Of a stretch of 40,727 bases of DNA, positions 29,762 to 40,710 are shown piece by piece. The DNA comes from Gammaproteobacteria bacterium (GTDB lineage Bacteria; Pseudomonadota; Gammaproteobacteria; Nevskiales; Nevskiaceae). Every line of letters begins with the position of its first letter. The stretch's first letter is position 1. Both the position numbers and the translations under genes were made by a program. Location of the stretch: the NCBI GenBank assembly GCA_028871525.1, contig JAGWMX010000014.1, forward strand, positions 1-40,727, given 5' to 3'. The notes under the pieces were generated by a model. The model made no database searches. It was not told where the DNA came from and worked only from the letters and a program-made list of their open reading frames with translations.

Positions 29762-30553
29762 TCAGGTCGCCGGCGGGCGGAAGACGTCCTTCCAGCGTCG
29801 CAATGCGGCAAACACCGCGGCCGGGTCGTCGCTGTCAGCGCCGTGAGCGCGTGCGGATGCGATCACCGCCGGCTGCCGGCAGCGCAGGAACGGGTTGACC
29901 GCGCGTTCATCCGACAGTCGACTGGGCAGCGTCGGACGACAGGCCGCACGCTGGGCGTTCGCGTGTGCCAGCATCGTCGTCAACGCCCGGTTGTCGGGCT
30001 CCACCGCCTGGGCGAAGGCAAGATTGGCCAGTGTGTATTCGTGTGCGCAGAATACTTGGCAGTGCCCAGGCAGCGCCGCCAACCGTGACAGCGACGCGTA
30101 CATCTGCTGCGGACTGCCCTCGAACAGGCGGCCGCAACCGGCGGCAAACAGCGTATCGCCGCAAAATAACCATCCGCGATCGCGCTCGTATAGTGCGATA
30201 TGTCCGCGGGTATGACCAGGTACTGTGATTGTCGTGAAGTGCAAGGCCCCGGGTTCTGCCAGTTCGAACGACTGACCGTCTTGCAGCGCGACATCCAATA
30301 GCGGCAGCCGCGCCCGCTCGCTGGCGGGACCGTAGACTGCCGCCCGTGCGGTGGCGGCCAGCTCGGCGACACCGCCGACGTGGTCGGCGTGATGGTGAGT
30401 GACCAGGACTGCGCGCAGTCGCAAGCCGTGCTCGGCCAGCGCCGCACGAACCGGCTCGGCGTCGCCGGGATCCACCACGGCGGCGTGCGTGCCGTCGTGG
30501 ATCAGCCAGATGTAATTGTCGGAAAACGCCGGCAGTGCAAGGATATCGATCAT
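29762..30553 (-). CDS. gloB: Hydroxyacylglutathione hydrolase (glyoxalase II)
   Basis: GloB hydrolyses S-lactoylglutathione to lactate and glutathione in methylglyoxal detoxification. The 263 residues begin MIDILALPAFSDNYIWLI and hold the metallo-beta-lactamase motif THHHADH at 52-58, followed by VPGHTRGHIALY, FCGDTLFAAGCGRLFEG and HEYTLANL, which supply the two-metal ligands and glutathione-binding residues. The C-terminal domain has NPFLRC. It is divergent from the yafS-like gene (36 nt), the same arrangement as in E. coli. Confidence 0.96.
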   Translation of the reverse strand: MIDILALPAFSDNYIWLIHDGTHAAVVDPGDAEPVRAALAEHGLRLRAVLVTHHHADHVGGVAELAATARAAVYGPASERARLPLLDVALQDGQSFELAEPGALHFTTITVPGHTRGHIALYERDRGWLFCGDTLFAAGCGRLFEGSPQQMYASLSRLAALPGHCQVFCAHEYTLANLAFAQAVEPDNRALTTMLAHANAQRAACRPTLPSRLSDERAVNPFLRCRQPAVIASARAHGADSDDPAAVFAALRRWKDVFRPPAT

Positions 30554-30589
30554 GAGTATGATGCTGACAAGGATTGAAGGAAGTCGTCA

Positions 30590-31354
30590 ATGAGACTGCT
30601 GAATGCTTCTTCTGGCCGGCGCGGAAGTCTGGCTCGCGGCGAATTGCTGTTGTGGCTGCGCAGCCCGCGCGGACGCCGGCAATCGACGCTGGAACAGCGA
30701 GAACTGCAACGCGTGCTGCCGGAGCTGTTTGGACGACATATTCTGCAGGTCGGTAGCTGGGATTCCGGACGGCGGCTTTTGGCGCATGCGGAGATGCTGC
30801 ACCGCGCCGTGCTCGGGACCGTCTCCGGGCTGGGTGCCCAGGGTGTGGTACTGCCGGAGGCACTGCCGATCGCCAATAAAAGCGTCGACGCCGTGGTGCT
30901 GCCGCATACGCTCGAGTTCGCTGCCTCACCGCACCATGTATTGCGTGAGGTCGACCGCATTCTGACCGACCGCGGCCGGCTGGTGATCCTTGGTTTCAAC
31001 CCGTGGAGCCTGTGGGGGATTCGCCGCCACTTCGGTCTGAGTTACCGGGCGCTGCCCTGCTCCGCGCGTTTCGCGACGGTCAACCGTCTGGTGGACTGGT
31101 TGCAGCTGTTAAATTTTGAAATCACTCAGATCCGGCGTTTCGGCAGTGGCTTCCCTTGGACGGTACCGCGCAGCCATGGCGATCCGCTGACGCCAGGAGC
31201 GCTGCTGGCGCCTTTTGCGGACAGCTATCTGTTGGTGGCCAAGAAGCGGGTGATCCCGATGACGCTGATCGGTCGGCCACAACGCGCGCAGGTGGTGCGG
31301 CCGCTGATCGGCGGCGCCGTCGGCCTGCCGGGCGTGCGCTCCGAGCAACCATGA
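30590..31354 (+). CDS. yafS: SAM-dependent methyltransferase, YafS-like
   Basis: This class I methyltransferase-like protein of 254 residues sits in the gloB-yafS-rnhA-dnaQ arrangement known from E. coli. Motif I is divergent ([11 protein letters not shown] near 49-59). The [19 protein letters not shown] stretch corresponds to the post-motif acidic region, and the [21 protein letters not shown] block is the strand-5 region of Methyltransf_11 proteins. The substrate is unknown. Its TGA overlaps the rnhA ATG as ATGA, so the two are translationally coupled. Confidence 0.85.
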   Translation: MRLLNASSGRRGSLARGELLLWLRSPRGRRQSTLEQRELQRVLPELFGRHILQVGSWDSGRRLLAHAEMLHRAVLGTVSGLGAQGVVLPEALPIANKSVDAVVLPHTLEFAASPHHVLREVDRILTDRGRLVILGFNPWSLWGIRRHFGLSYRALPCSARFATVNRLVDWLQLLNFEITQIRRFGSGFPWTVPRSHGDPLTPGALLAPFADSYLLVAKKRVIPMTLIGRPQRAQVVRPLIGGAVGLPGVRSEQP

Positions 31355-31842
31355 AGCGGGTGGTGATCCATACCGACGGCGCTTGCAGGGGCAATCCCGG
31401 TCCCGGAGGTTGGGGAGCATTGCTGGCATGGAACGATCACCGGCGCGAACTGAGCGGGGGGGAAGCGCACACGACCAACAACCGCATGGAATTGACCGCC
31501 GCCATCCGCGCTCTGGACGCACTGCGAGAATCCTGCCAGATCACACTGTTCACCGATTCCAATTATCTGCGCCAGGGGGTGACCCAGTGGCTCGCACAGT
31601 GGCAGGCGCGCGGCTGGCGGACCGCCGACCGCAAGCCGGTAAAAAACCAGGATCTGTGGAAACAACTGGCGGACGCGGCCGCACGCCATCAGATCGAATG
31701 GCGCTGGGTCAAAGGACACGCCGGCAATCCCGAGAACGAGATGGCGGATCGGCTTGCCAATATCGGCCTGGAACGGCACGCGCTGCGTGCAGTAGGCAGT
31801 GGAGATGATTTTCATGGGGAATCCGCTGACCGGATTCCGTGA
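31351..31842 (+). CDS. rnhA: Ribonuclease HI
   Basis: RNase HI cuts the RNA strand of RNA-DNA hybrids, removing primers and R-loops. The 163 residues carry the catalytic set Asp9 ([16 protein letters not shown]), Glu47 (NNRMEL), Asp69 (FTDSNYL) and Asp133, with His123 in [15 protein letters not shown]. The Trp-rich basic loop ([11 protein letters not shown]) is present. It starts inside the yafS stop (ATGA) and is followed after 69 nt by dnaQ in the same direction, unlike E. coli, where rnhA and dnaQ are divergent. Confidence 0.97.
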   Translation: MKRVVIHTDGACRGNPGPGGWGALLAWNDHRRELSGGEAHTTNNRMELTAAIRALDALRESCQITLFTDSNYLRQGVTQWLAQWQARGWRTADRKPVKNQDLWKQLADAAARHQIEWRWVKGHAGNPENEMADRLANIGLERHALRAVGSGDDFHGESADRIP

Positions 31843-31911
31843 GTTTCCCACTTCGGTATCGGTGGTAACAGGCAGATGTTATTGTTCTTCCATCACTGAT
31901 GGACATGTACG

Positions 31912-32640
31912 ATGAACCGACAAATCGTGCTTGATACGGAAACCACGGGTATGGAGGTCGAGCAGGGCCACCGTATTATCGAAATCGGTTGCGTCGAACT
32001 GCATGCACGGCGGCCGACCGGCCGTGATTTTCACCGTTACCTGAATCCGGAGCGGGCGATCGACGCCGGTGCACAGGACGTGCACGGCATCGAGTTGCGC
32101 GAACTTGCGGACAAACCGCGTTTCGCCGATATTGCCCGGGAGTTGATCGAGTATCTGCGCGGAGCCGAGCTGATCATCCATAACGCGCCATTCGACGTCG
32201 GTTTTCTCGATCGCGAACTGGCGCATTCAGGCTGCAGCGAGCGCATCGCCGACGTCGCTCGAGTGACTGATTCGCTGTTGCTTGCGCGCCGGTTGCACCC
32301 TGGCCAGCGCAACAGTCTTGACGCGCTGTGCCGGCGCTATCAGATCAGCACTGCGTCGCGCGAGCTGCACGGAGCGCTGCTCGACGCCCGTCTGTTGGCC
32401 GAGGTCTATCTGGCGATGACCGGCGGTCAGGCGGCACTGGGATTGGAGACAACCGCAGAGGCAGAGGATGCCGATAACGACACGTTGCGACGCTTGGCGT
32501 CGAGCCTCGGTGCGCTGCGTCCCGCGTTGGTGGTGAGCAAGCCGGATGTCGAGGAGATGGCCGCCCACCACGCGCGGTTATACGAGATCGCCGCCAAAGC
32601 CGGGACCTGCCTGTGGGTGTCGGACCTGACCGATACCTGA
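31912..32640 (+). CDS. dnaQ: DNA polymerase III epsilon subunit (proofreading exonuclease)
   Basis: DnaQ is the 3'-5' proofreading exonuclease of the replicase. The 242 residues match E. coli (243). Exo motifs are intact: Asp8 and Glu10 (LDTETTG), Asp95 (HNAPFDVGFLD), and His153 with Asp158 (HGALLDARLLAEVYL). The C-terminal polymerase-binding segment ends CLWVSDLTDT. The last 63 nt overlap the end of the convergent ArsR-methyltransferase gene. The start is ATG 31912, and no strong promoter was recognised in the 69-nt gap. Confidence 0.97.
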   Translation: MNRQIVLDTETTGMEVEQGHRIIEIGCVELHARRPTGRDFHRYLNPERAIDAGAQDVHGIELRELADKPRFADIARELIEYLRGAELIIHNAPFDVGFLDRELAHSGCSERIADVARVTDSLLLARRLHPGQRNSLDALCRRYQISTASRELHGALLDARLLAEVYLAMTGGQAALGLETTAEAEDADNDTLRRLASSLGALRPALVVSKPDVEEMAAHHARLYEIAAKAGTCLWVSDLTDT

Positions 32641-33579
32641 GCCGGAAGCGATCTTATCCGGCGCACGGGCCAGCGCCGAGATGACCTCGAAATAGGGAGG
32701 GCGCGGCTCACGCGAGGTGATGCGGCAGGTTTCGACCCGCAGGCCGGTTGCGATCAACAGCGCGTGCAGCGCGTCTACACCGATGCCGAGATTGACATGG
32801 TCGTACGCGCGCATCGCCGCGGTGTGGCGATGTCGATGCAGCGCAGCCACCACCAGACGACCGCCCGGCTTGAGTACTTGCGCCGCTGCCTGCAGCACGA
32901 GCGCAGGTTCACGAGTGTAGGCCAGCGCGTGCATGAGAAACACATGGTCGAAACTTTCCGGGCTCAACGGCAGGCGGTGCATGTCGGCGCGGCAGAAGCT
33001 GACGTTGCCGCGGCCATTCAGGCGTCTGCGCGCAGCACTGAGAACCTTATAGCTGATATCGACGCAGATGATCGCGCGCGCGCGATCGGCCAGTAGCTCC
33101 GCCAACACGCCGTCGCCGGAAGCGATATCGAGCACCTCCCGGAGATCCACGAGATTGATCAACGCACGCGCCGTGGCTTCCCAGGTTCGCCCCGGCGAGT
33201 AGTATCGCTCCATGCGCCCGGCCACTGAATCGGCCCAGCTCTGAGTTCGGGCGCGCACGATCTCCTCGGCGCGCTCGCGATCCAGCCGCGCTTGTGCGTC
33301 GCCGAGTTTCGGTTGCATGACGCGCCACAATTCGGCAGCTCCGCTATCGTCGGCGGAGAGTCGATACAGTGCGGCCTTGCCCTCGCGCTCGACCTCGAGC
33401 AAACCTGCTCGAACCAGGCGGGTCAAGTGGGTGGAGACGCGCGATTGCGCCAGCCCGGTGATTTCGGTCAGCTCAGTGGCCGACAGTCCGTATCCTTCGA
33501 GCAGCAGCAGCAGCCGCAGCCGGCTGGGGTCGGCCAGCAGCCGATACAGGGCCGTGCCTTCGGCCAGTGAGAGTTTCAC
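32578..33579 (-). CDS. ArsR-family regulator fused to a SAM-dependent methyltransferase
   Basis: The 333-residue protein combines an N-terminal ArsR-type winged helix (about 1-90: ALYRLLADPSRLRLLLLL, then the recognition helix SRVSTHLTRLVRAGLLEVE) and a class I methyltransferase domain (about 145-310: VLDIASGDGVLAELLADRA, ADMHRLPLSPESFDHVFLMH, VLKPGGRLVV). No metal-binding Cys motif is seen in the ArsR part. Similar fusions occur in proteobacteria, often near methionine and SAM-cycle genes; none is adjacent here. The start is GTG 33579. The C-terminal ~21 residues run into dnaQ and are probably a read-on tail. A (CGGCAA) repeat lies 39-68 nt upstream. Confidence 0.85.
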   Translation of the reverse strand: MKLSLAEGTALYRLLADPSRLRLLLLLEGYGLSATELTEITGLAQSRVSTHLTRLVRAGLLEVEREGKAALYRLSADDSGAAELWRVMQPKLGDAQARLDRERAEEIVRARTQSWADSVAGRMERYYSPGRTWEATARALINLVDLREVLDIASGDGVLAELLADRARAIICVDISYKVLSAARRRLNGRGNVSFCRADMHRLPLSPESFDHVFLMHALAYTREPALVLQAAAQVLKPGGRLVVAALHRHRHTAAMRAYDHVNLGIGVDALHALLIATGLRVETCRITSREPRPPYFEVISALARAPDKIASGSGIGQVRHPQAGPGFGGDLV

Positions 33580-33617
33580 GGTGCCACTGCATCGGCGCCC
33601 GTGACCAGGTGTGGGTG

Positions 33618-33647
33618 CGGCAACGGCAACGGCAACGGCAACGGCAT
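33618..33647. repeat. Hexanucleotide tandem repeat (CGGCAA)4 plus CGGCAT
   Basis: Four perfect CGGCAA units (33618-33641) and a one-base variant (33642-33647) sit in the 76-nt space between the phasin stop and the ArsR-methyltransferase start, upstream of the latter. The array could vary in copy number by slippage. Confidence 0.85.
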
Positions 33648-33655
33648 CGACGCGC

Positions 33656-34270
33656 TCATGTCGACGCGCTGGACGGCGGTGTGGCAGGCGTCATCGCGGG
33701 CGACGGTGCGGCATGTTTGGCGCGGCTGGTGGCGCGGCTGGCGCGTGAGTTCGGCGACGGCCGTCGCGCCGTGCTACGGGCGGATTTGCGCGGCACCGTC
33801 TTACGGGCCGGTTTGCGGCTGGTTTTAGCGGCTGGCTTCTTAATGCCGGCTGCGCCACGGCGCGCAGCGCTGTTGACCCGTCGCAATCCGCGTTTGGCGG
33901 GCGCTACCGCAAGTCGCACGTCAGCCGCTGTCGTGTTGCCGCCTTTCCTGATCAGATCGGCAAGCTCCGTGCGGGTTTCGGCGACTATCGCCAACGACTG
34001 CCGAGCGCTGGCAATGACCTGATTGACGATCTCCTGCAGTGCGTCCAGTTGTTTGGCGGTCATGTGCTTAAGGTTGCCGCCGGCGCGCGCCGTCTGTAGC
34101 GAGCGCAGCGCCGTGTTGTAGGCCCGGTTGAGCGTTTTGAGTTCCTGGTCGGCCAATCTCTGCACGCCGTTGAATACCACCTTATTGGCGCTGGTGACCA
34201 TTTCCAGCGCGTCGCGGCGCAAGCGCTCCAGCCGGCTACGGACCTGGTCGAGGCGTTGTTTTGCCACCAT
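33656..34270 (-). CDS. Phasin-like protein with a basic, histone-H1-like tail
   Basis: This 204-residue protein has a helical, hydrophilic N-terminal half (about 1-105: MVAKQRLDQVRSRLERLRRD and TLNRAYNTALRSLQTAR) resembling phasins that coat polyhydroxyalkanoate granules. The C-terminal half (about 120-190) is rich in Arg, Lys, Ala, Ser and Pro (KPAAKTSRKPARKT). This layout matches PhaF-type phasins, whose basic tail binds DNA and helps distribute granules. I chose ATG 34270; an upstream in-frame start would overlap the palindrome. No PHA synthase lies in the window. It is divergent from fadB, which fits a link to fatty-acid-derived PHA. A plain histone-like protein is the alternative. Confidence 0.7.
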   Translation of the reverse strand: MVAKQRLDQVRSRLERLRRDALEMVTSANKVVFNGVQRLADQELKTLNRAYNTALRSLQTARAGGNLKHMTAKQLDALQEIVNQVIASARQSLAIVAETRTELADLIRKGGNTTAADVRLAVAPAKRGLRRVNSAARRGAAGIKKPAAKTSRKPARKTVPRKSARSTARRPSPNSRASRATSRAKHAAPSPAMTPATPPSSAST

Positions 34271-34291
34271 GGATGATTCTCCCTGGTATCT

Positions 34292-34321
34292 GGGGGCAGA
34301 AAACGATTCTGCAGTGCCCCC
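34292..34321. promoter_or_regulatory. Palindrome upstream of the phasin gene
   Basis: GGGGGCA (34292-34298) and TGCCCCC (34315-34321) flank a second inverted repeat GCAGAA-N5-TTCTGC (34296-34312). Its centre is about 35 nt upstream of the phasin ATG, so it is a candidate operator or leader hairpin. Confidence 0.4.
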
Positions 34322-34382
34322 CAATCGCTGTCAAAACCGCCTTGACGCGCGCAACCGTTGCGCCGATCGCAACGCCGGTGCG

Positions 34383-34412
34383 TTGTTCGGGCATCTGCAT
34401 ACGGAGTAGTAT
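34383..34412 (+). promoter_or_regulatory. Candidate promoter of fadB
   Basis: TTGTTC (34383-34388), 18 nt, TAGTAT (34407-34412). The -10 box overlaps an inverted repeat CATAC-N6-GTATG (34398-34413), which could be a regulator site. No recognised FadR or PsrA consensus was seen. Confidence 0.3.
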
Positions 34413-34496
34413 GGCGGGTGTAAAAACCGCTGGCGCCGGCCCGCCTCGCCACCCGCGGCCCGGGCGGCTCGCAATCGTCAATCAATGAGGAAAGCA

Positions 34497-37846
<3,350 letters not shown>

Positions 37847-37860
37847 GCCGGTGCTGCGGA

Positions 37861-37895
37861 GACTGCCGGCGCGGCCGCCGGCAGTCCACGGTTTT
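37861..37895 (+). terminator. Rho-independent terminator of fadBA
   Basis: A perfect 10-bp stem GACTGCCGGC/GCCGGCAGTC (37861-37870 with 37877-37886) with a 6-nt loop is followed within five bases by GTTTT. It begins 14 nt after the fadA stop, at a convergent gene boundary. Confidence 0.75.
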
Positions 37896-37932
37896 CCTGC
37901 GCCATGCGTTTGCAGCGAGCCGCGTCCGAGGT

Positions 37933-38706
37933 CTATTCGAAGCGCGAGAAGTCGGCTGCGCGCTTTTGCATGAAGGCGGTCAGGGCCTCGGTCGCTTCCG
38001 GTTGCCGCAACATCGGCAGAAAGTGCTCGGCCTCACGGCCGATTGCGGCGAATACCTGCTCGCGCTGCCAGTGGCGCAGCAGCGTCTTGGTCACGCGCAC
38101 TGCGTTGGGTGCTTTGGCCGCCAGCTTCCGCGCTTGTGCCAAGGCATGGGCTTCCACCGCGTCGTCGTCGAGTACCGCGTTGACCAGACCGTAGTCGCGC
38201 GCCTGTTCGGCGGCAAACGGTTCACCCAGCAGCAGCAATTCCGCTGCACGGGCGTGACCCATGATTCGCGGCAGCAACAGGGAGCTGGCGAATTCGGGGC
38301 AGATGCCAAGATTGACGAACGGCATCTGCAGGCGTGCCGAACGCCCGGCGTAGATCAAGTCGCAGTGCAGCAGCAGGGTGGTGCCGATGCCGATCGCCGA
38401 CCCGCGTATCGCGGCGAGCGCCGGCTTCGGGAAATCCGCCAGCGTACGCATGAAACGCGCAACCGGCGCATCCTCGTCGGGTTGCGGCGGCGCCTGTAGA
38501 AAATCCTGCAGGTCGTTGCCGCTGGTGAAGGCATCGCCGGCGCCGACGAACAGCACCGCGCGAGTCCGGGCATCATCGGTTGCAGTGGTCAACGCTTCGG
38601 CCAGGGTTGTATACATCGCCCGGGTTATGGCGTTCTTTTTGTCGGGTCGGTTGAAACGCAACGTCAGTACCCGTTGCGATAGCTCGATGTGGATCAGGTC
38701 GCTCAT
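37933..38706 (-). CDS. Crotonase-family protein, probable enoyl-CoA delta-isomerase
   Basis: The 257 residues form a crotonase fold with LRFNRPDKKNAITRAMY near the N-terminus, the oxyanion-hole region AIRGSAIGIGTTLLLHCDL (about 99-117) and MPFVNLGICPEFASSLLLP (about 128-146). The hydratase Glu that normally follows Pro at this place is Phe130, while Glu138 in CPEFASS occupies the position used by delta3,delta2-enoyl-CoA isomerases of the ECI2 type. I therefore favour an isomerase over a simple hydratase. It lies convergent to fadBA and shares a strand with the oxidoreductase upstream (24 nt), suggesting accessory fatty-acid oxidation. Confidence 0.82.
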   Translation of the reverse strand: MSDLIHIELSQRVLTLRFNRPDKKNAITRAMYTTLAEALTTATDDARTRAVLFVGAGDAFTSGNDLQDFLQAPPQPDEDAPVARFMRTLADFPKPALAAIRGSAIGIGTTLLLHCDLIYAGRSARLQMPFVNLGICPEFASSLLLPRIMGHARAAELLLLGEPFAAEQARDYGLVNAVLDDDAVEAHALAQARKLAAKAPNAVRVTKTLLRHWQREQVFAAIGREAEHFLPMLRQPEATEALTAFMQKRAADFSRFE

Positions 38707-38730
38707 ACCGTTTAAGTTCCTGCGGCGAGT

Positions 38731-39735
38731 TCAGTGGTCGACCCGGATCATCAGCTTGCCGAAGTTTTCGCCGGTGAACAGCTTGAGCAGCGTCTGCGGG
38801 AAAGTTGCCAGGCCGTCGACGATGTCTTCGCGCGAAGTCAGCTTGCCGGCGGCCATCCAGCCGGCCATGTCACGGATTGCCTCGCCATAACGGTCGGCCC
38901 AGTCGAATACCACCATACCTTCCATCCGTGCGCGGTTGACCAGCAGACTCAGGTAGTTCTTCGGTCCCTGGACACCAGTGGTGGCGTTGTATTGTGAGAT
39001 TGCGCCGCAGATCACGATGCGCGCGCGCAGGCGGATGCGGGGCAGCACCGCATCGAGGATGTCCCCGCCGACATTGTCGAAATAGACGTCCACGCCTTCG
39101 GGGCAGTGCTGTGCCAGACCTGGGGAAATCGAACCTTGCTTATGGTCGATGCAGGCATCGTAGTGCAGTTCTTTGACCGCGTAGACGCATTTTTCCGAGC
39201 CGCCGGCGATGCCCACCGCGTGGCAACCCTTGATCTTGGCGATCTGCCCGACTATGCCGCCGACCGCACCGGTGGCGGCCGACACCAGCACCATTTCGCC
39301 GGGCTGAGGTCGACCGACCTCGAGCAGGCCGAAATAGGCGGTCATGCCGGGCATGCCGAGTACCGACAGGTACTTCGGCAGCGGTGCAAGCTTAGGGTCG
39401 ATTTTGTTGATCTCCTTGCCATCCGAGATCGCGTAGGCCTGTACGCCGAAGCCGCCGCCGACGTGGTCGCCGGCTTTGAATCGCGGGTGCTTGGACTCCA
39501 CCACTTCACCGACTGCGCCGGCGCGCATCGGCTCGCCGATCGCCACCGGCTTGATATAACTCTTGCCCTCGTTCATCCAGCCGCGCATCGCCGGATCCAG
39601 CGAGATATAGGCGACCTTGACCAGCAATTGGCCGTCAGCCAGCGGAGGTATCGCCTCGGTGACGAAATCCCAGTCGCTGCGCTTGGGCAGACCGACCGGG
39701 CGGGCGGCGAGTTTGAACGCGCGGTTTTGAGGCAT
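38731..39735 (-). CDS. NADP-dependent oxidoreductase, zinc-free MDR family (PTGR/CurA-like)
   Basis: This is a 334-residue medium-chain dehydrogenase/reductase without the structural zinc Cys set. The N-terminal GroES-like domain has YISLDPAMRGWM (about 57-68) and the nucleotide-binding domain has VSAATGAVGGIVGQIAK. VDVYFDNVGGDILDAVL and GAISQYNAT are typical of NADPH-dependent 2-alkenal and prostaglandin-reductase-like enzymes that reduce C=C bonds of enones. I chose ATG 39735 (MPQNRAFKLAARPVG), as in relatives. It lies 24 nt upstream of the crotonase gene and is probably co-transcribed with it. The substrate is unknown. Confidence 0.88.
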   Translation of the reverse strand: MPQNRAFKLAARPVGLPKRSDWDFVTEAIPPLADGQLLVKVAYISLDPAMRGWMNEGKSYIKPVAIGEPMRAGAVGEVVESKHPRFKAGDHVGGGFGVQAYAISDGKEINKIDPKLAPLPKYLSVLGMPGMTAYFGLLEVGRPQPGEMVLVSAATGAVGGIVGQIAKIKGCHAVGIAGGSEKCVYAVKELHYDACIDHKQGSISPGLAQHCPEGVDVYFDNVGGDILDAVLPRIRLRARIVICGAISQYNATTGVQGPKNYLSLLVNRARMEGMVVFDWADRYGEAIRDMAGWMAAGKLTSREDIVDGLATFPQTLLKLFTGENFGKLMIRVDH

Positions 39736-39822
39736 CGAAGTTTTCCGTCGGAATCCAGGAAACCAATGATCGCACAGCGCCGCCGTAATCGGTCTTTCCG
39801 GTGTCGCCCAACTTGACCATCC

Positions 39823-39912
39823 TATTGAAGCGGCAGTCAAATGTTTGAACCCGGTGCAGTACTTGCCGCCAGCGCTGTGTGTGAATCGCACCGCGCAATG
39901 GCCGCTTCAATA
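39823..39912. repeat. Inverted repeat unit 1 (12-bp arms, nested stems)
   Basis: The arms TATTGAAGCGGC (39823-39834) and GCCGCTTCAATA (39901-39912) are perfect inverted copies. Between them lie TCAAA-TG-TTTGA (39837-39848) and CGGTGC/GCACCG (39852-39857 with 39888-39893). The arrangement suggests a branched RNA of about 90 nt. Confidence 0.65.
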
Positions 39913-39931
39913 ACACAGATCATGGTTTTTG

Positions 39932-40023
39932 CTATTGATCCGCCAACCTCGCAACGTCATCGACCGCAGGCGGTATCGGCTGGAGCAGGGCGTTGTTCAA
40001 ACATCATGTTGCTGGATCAATAG
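39932..40023. repeat. Inverted repeat unit 2 (10-bp arms)
   Basis: The arms CTATTGATCC (39932-39941) and GGATCAATAG (40014-40023) are perfect inverted copies, 72 nt apart, enclosing CAACG/CGTTG and ACCGC-AG-GCGGT pairings. The right arm overlaps the first two bases of the AGGAG ribosome site at 40022-40026. Confidence 0.6.
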
Positions 40024-40033
40024 GAGCACGGCG

Positions 40034-40060
40034 ATGACCCGGTATTGCCGGTGGACTTGA
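40034..40060 (+). CDS. Possible nine-codon leader cistron
   Basis: ATG 40034 follows AGGAG (40022-40026) at 7-nt spacing, and the frame reads M-T-R-Y-C-R-W-T then TGA. It lies 84 nt before the DUF996-like gene. The ribosome site is among the better ones in the window for so short a frame, and its first bases can pair with the upstream arm of repeat unit 2. It could be a regulatory leader peptide; chance cannot be excluded at this length. Confidence 0.3.
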   Translation: MTRYCRWT

Positions 40061-40143
40061 CAGCCGCATGGCCGAGGGGGTTAGTTAGTGAAGATGTCCC
40101 TAGCGTGAGTGCCGGTGGATTTCGCAAAAAGGGAGAACGATTT

Positions 40144-40710
40144 ATGAGCAATACCACCAAGATGCTCGGCGGTTGGGGCTGGGTTGCGGCGCTGGTGCTG
40201 GGTTTTTTCGGCTGGCTGTTGCCGGGCCTGGGGGGCATTCTCAGTATTGCCGGACTGGTCTGTGTGTTCATCGCGATGATGCGTGCGGGCCGTGAGTTGA
40301 ATCGACTTGAGATCACCAACAAGCTGATCGTCGCATTGGTGCTCAGCGTCGTTTCCGGAGTGGTTTTTACGTTTTTTGTCGGTGCATCGCTGATCGCGTT
40401 GCTGGCCAATCACGGCAACGCGGCAGGAGTCACCGGTTTCGGCCTGGGCATGATCCTCGGCGGGCTGATGGCGTGGGCGGCCTACATCGGCGCGAGCTGG
40501 TTCTGGTATCAGGCCTGCGTCGCGATCGGGGACGCCGGCAATGCGCCGATGCTGAAGACCGGGGGGCTGCTCAGTTTCATCGGCGCGCTCACCGTTGTCG
40601 TGTTCGGCATCGGCGGGCTGATCGGTCTGGTCGGCGGCATCCTGCAGGCGGTTGGTTTTTTTACCGCACCGGAGGGCAAGCCGGCGGTATCCGCCGTCAC
40701 GAACGGCTGA
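40144..40710 (+). CDS. DUF996-like integral membrane protein
   Basis: The 188-residue protein has about five hydrophobic segments: roughly 8-22 (WVAALVLGFFGWLL), 25-42, 57-85, 97-120 and 140-170. A charged loop MRAGRELNRLEITNK lies between the second and third. The composition and layout resemble the DUF996 family of uncharacterised membrane proteins. I chose ATG 40144 because GGGAGAA (40131-40137) precedes it at good spacing; the frame is open further upstream without a ribosome site. No function is known. It is the last gene in the window, 17 nt from its end. Confidence 0.75.
   Translation: MSNTTKMLGGWGWVAALVLGFFGWLLPGLGGILSIAGLVCVFIAMMRAGRELNRLEITNKLIVALVLSVVSGVVFTFFVGASLIALLANHGNAAGVTGFGLGMILGGLMAWAAYIGASWFWYQACVAIGDAGNAPMLKTGGLLSFIGALTVVVFGIGGLIGLVGGILQAVGFFTAPEGKPAVSAVTNG

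Larger units (their letters stand above)
39736..40143. other. Structured intergenic region before the DUF996-like gene
   Basis: This 408-nt stretch has no long gene. It holds two successive inverted-repeat units (39823-39912 and 39932-40023), a possible nine-codon mini-cistron with a good ribosome site (40034-40060) and the ribosome site of the following membrane protein (GGGAGAA at 40131-40137). The promoter of the divergent oxidoreductase gene must also lie here, but I cannot place it with confidence. Confidence 0.6.
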
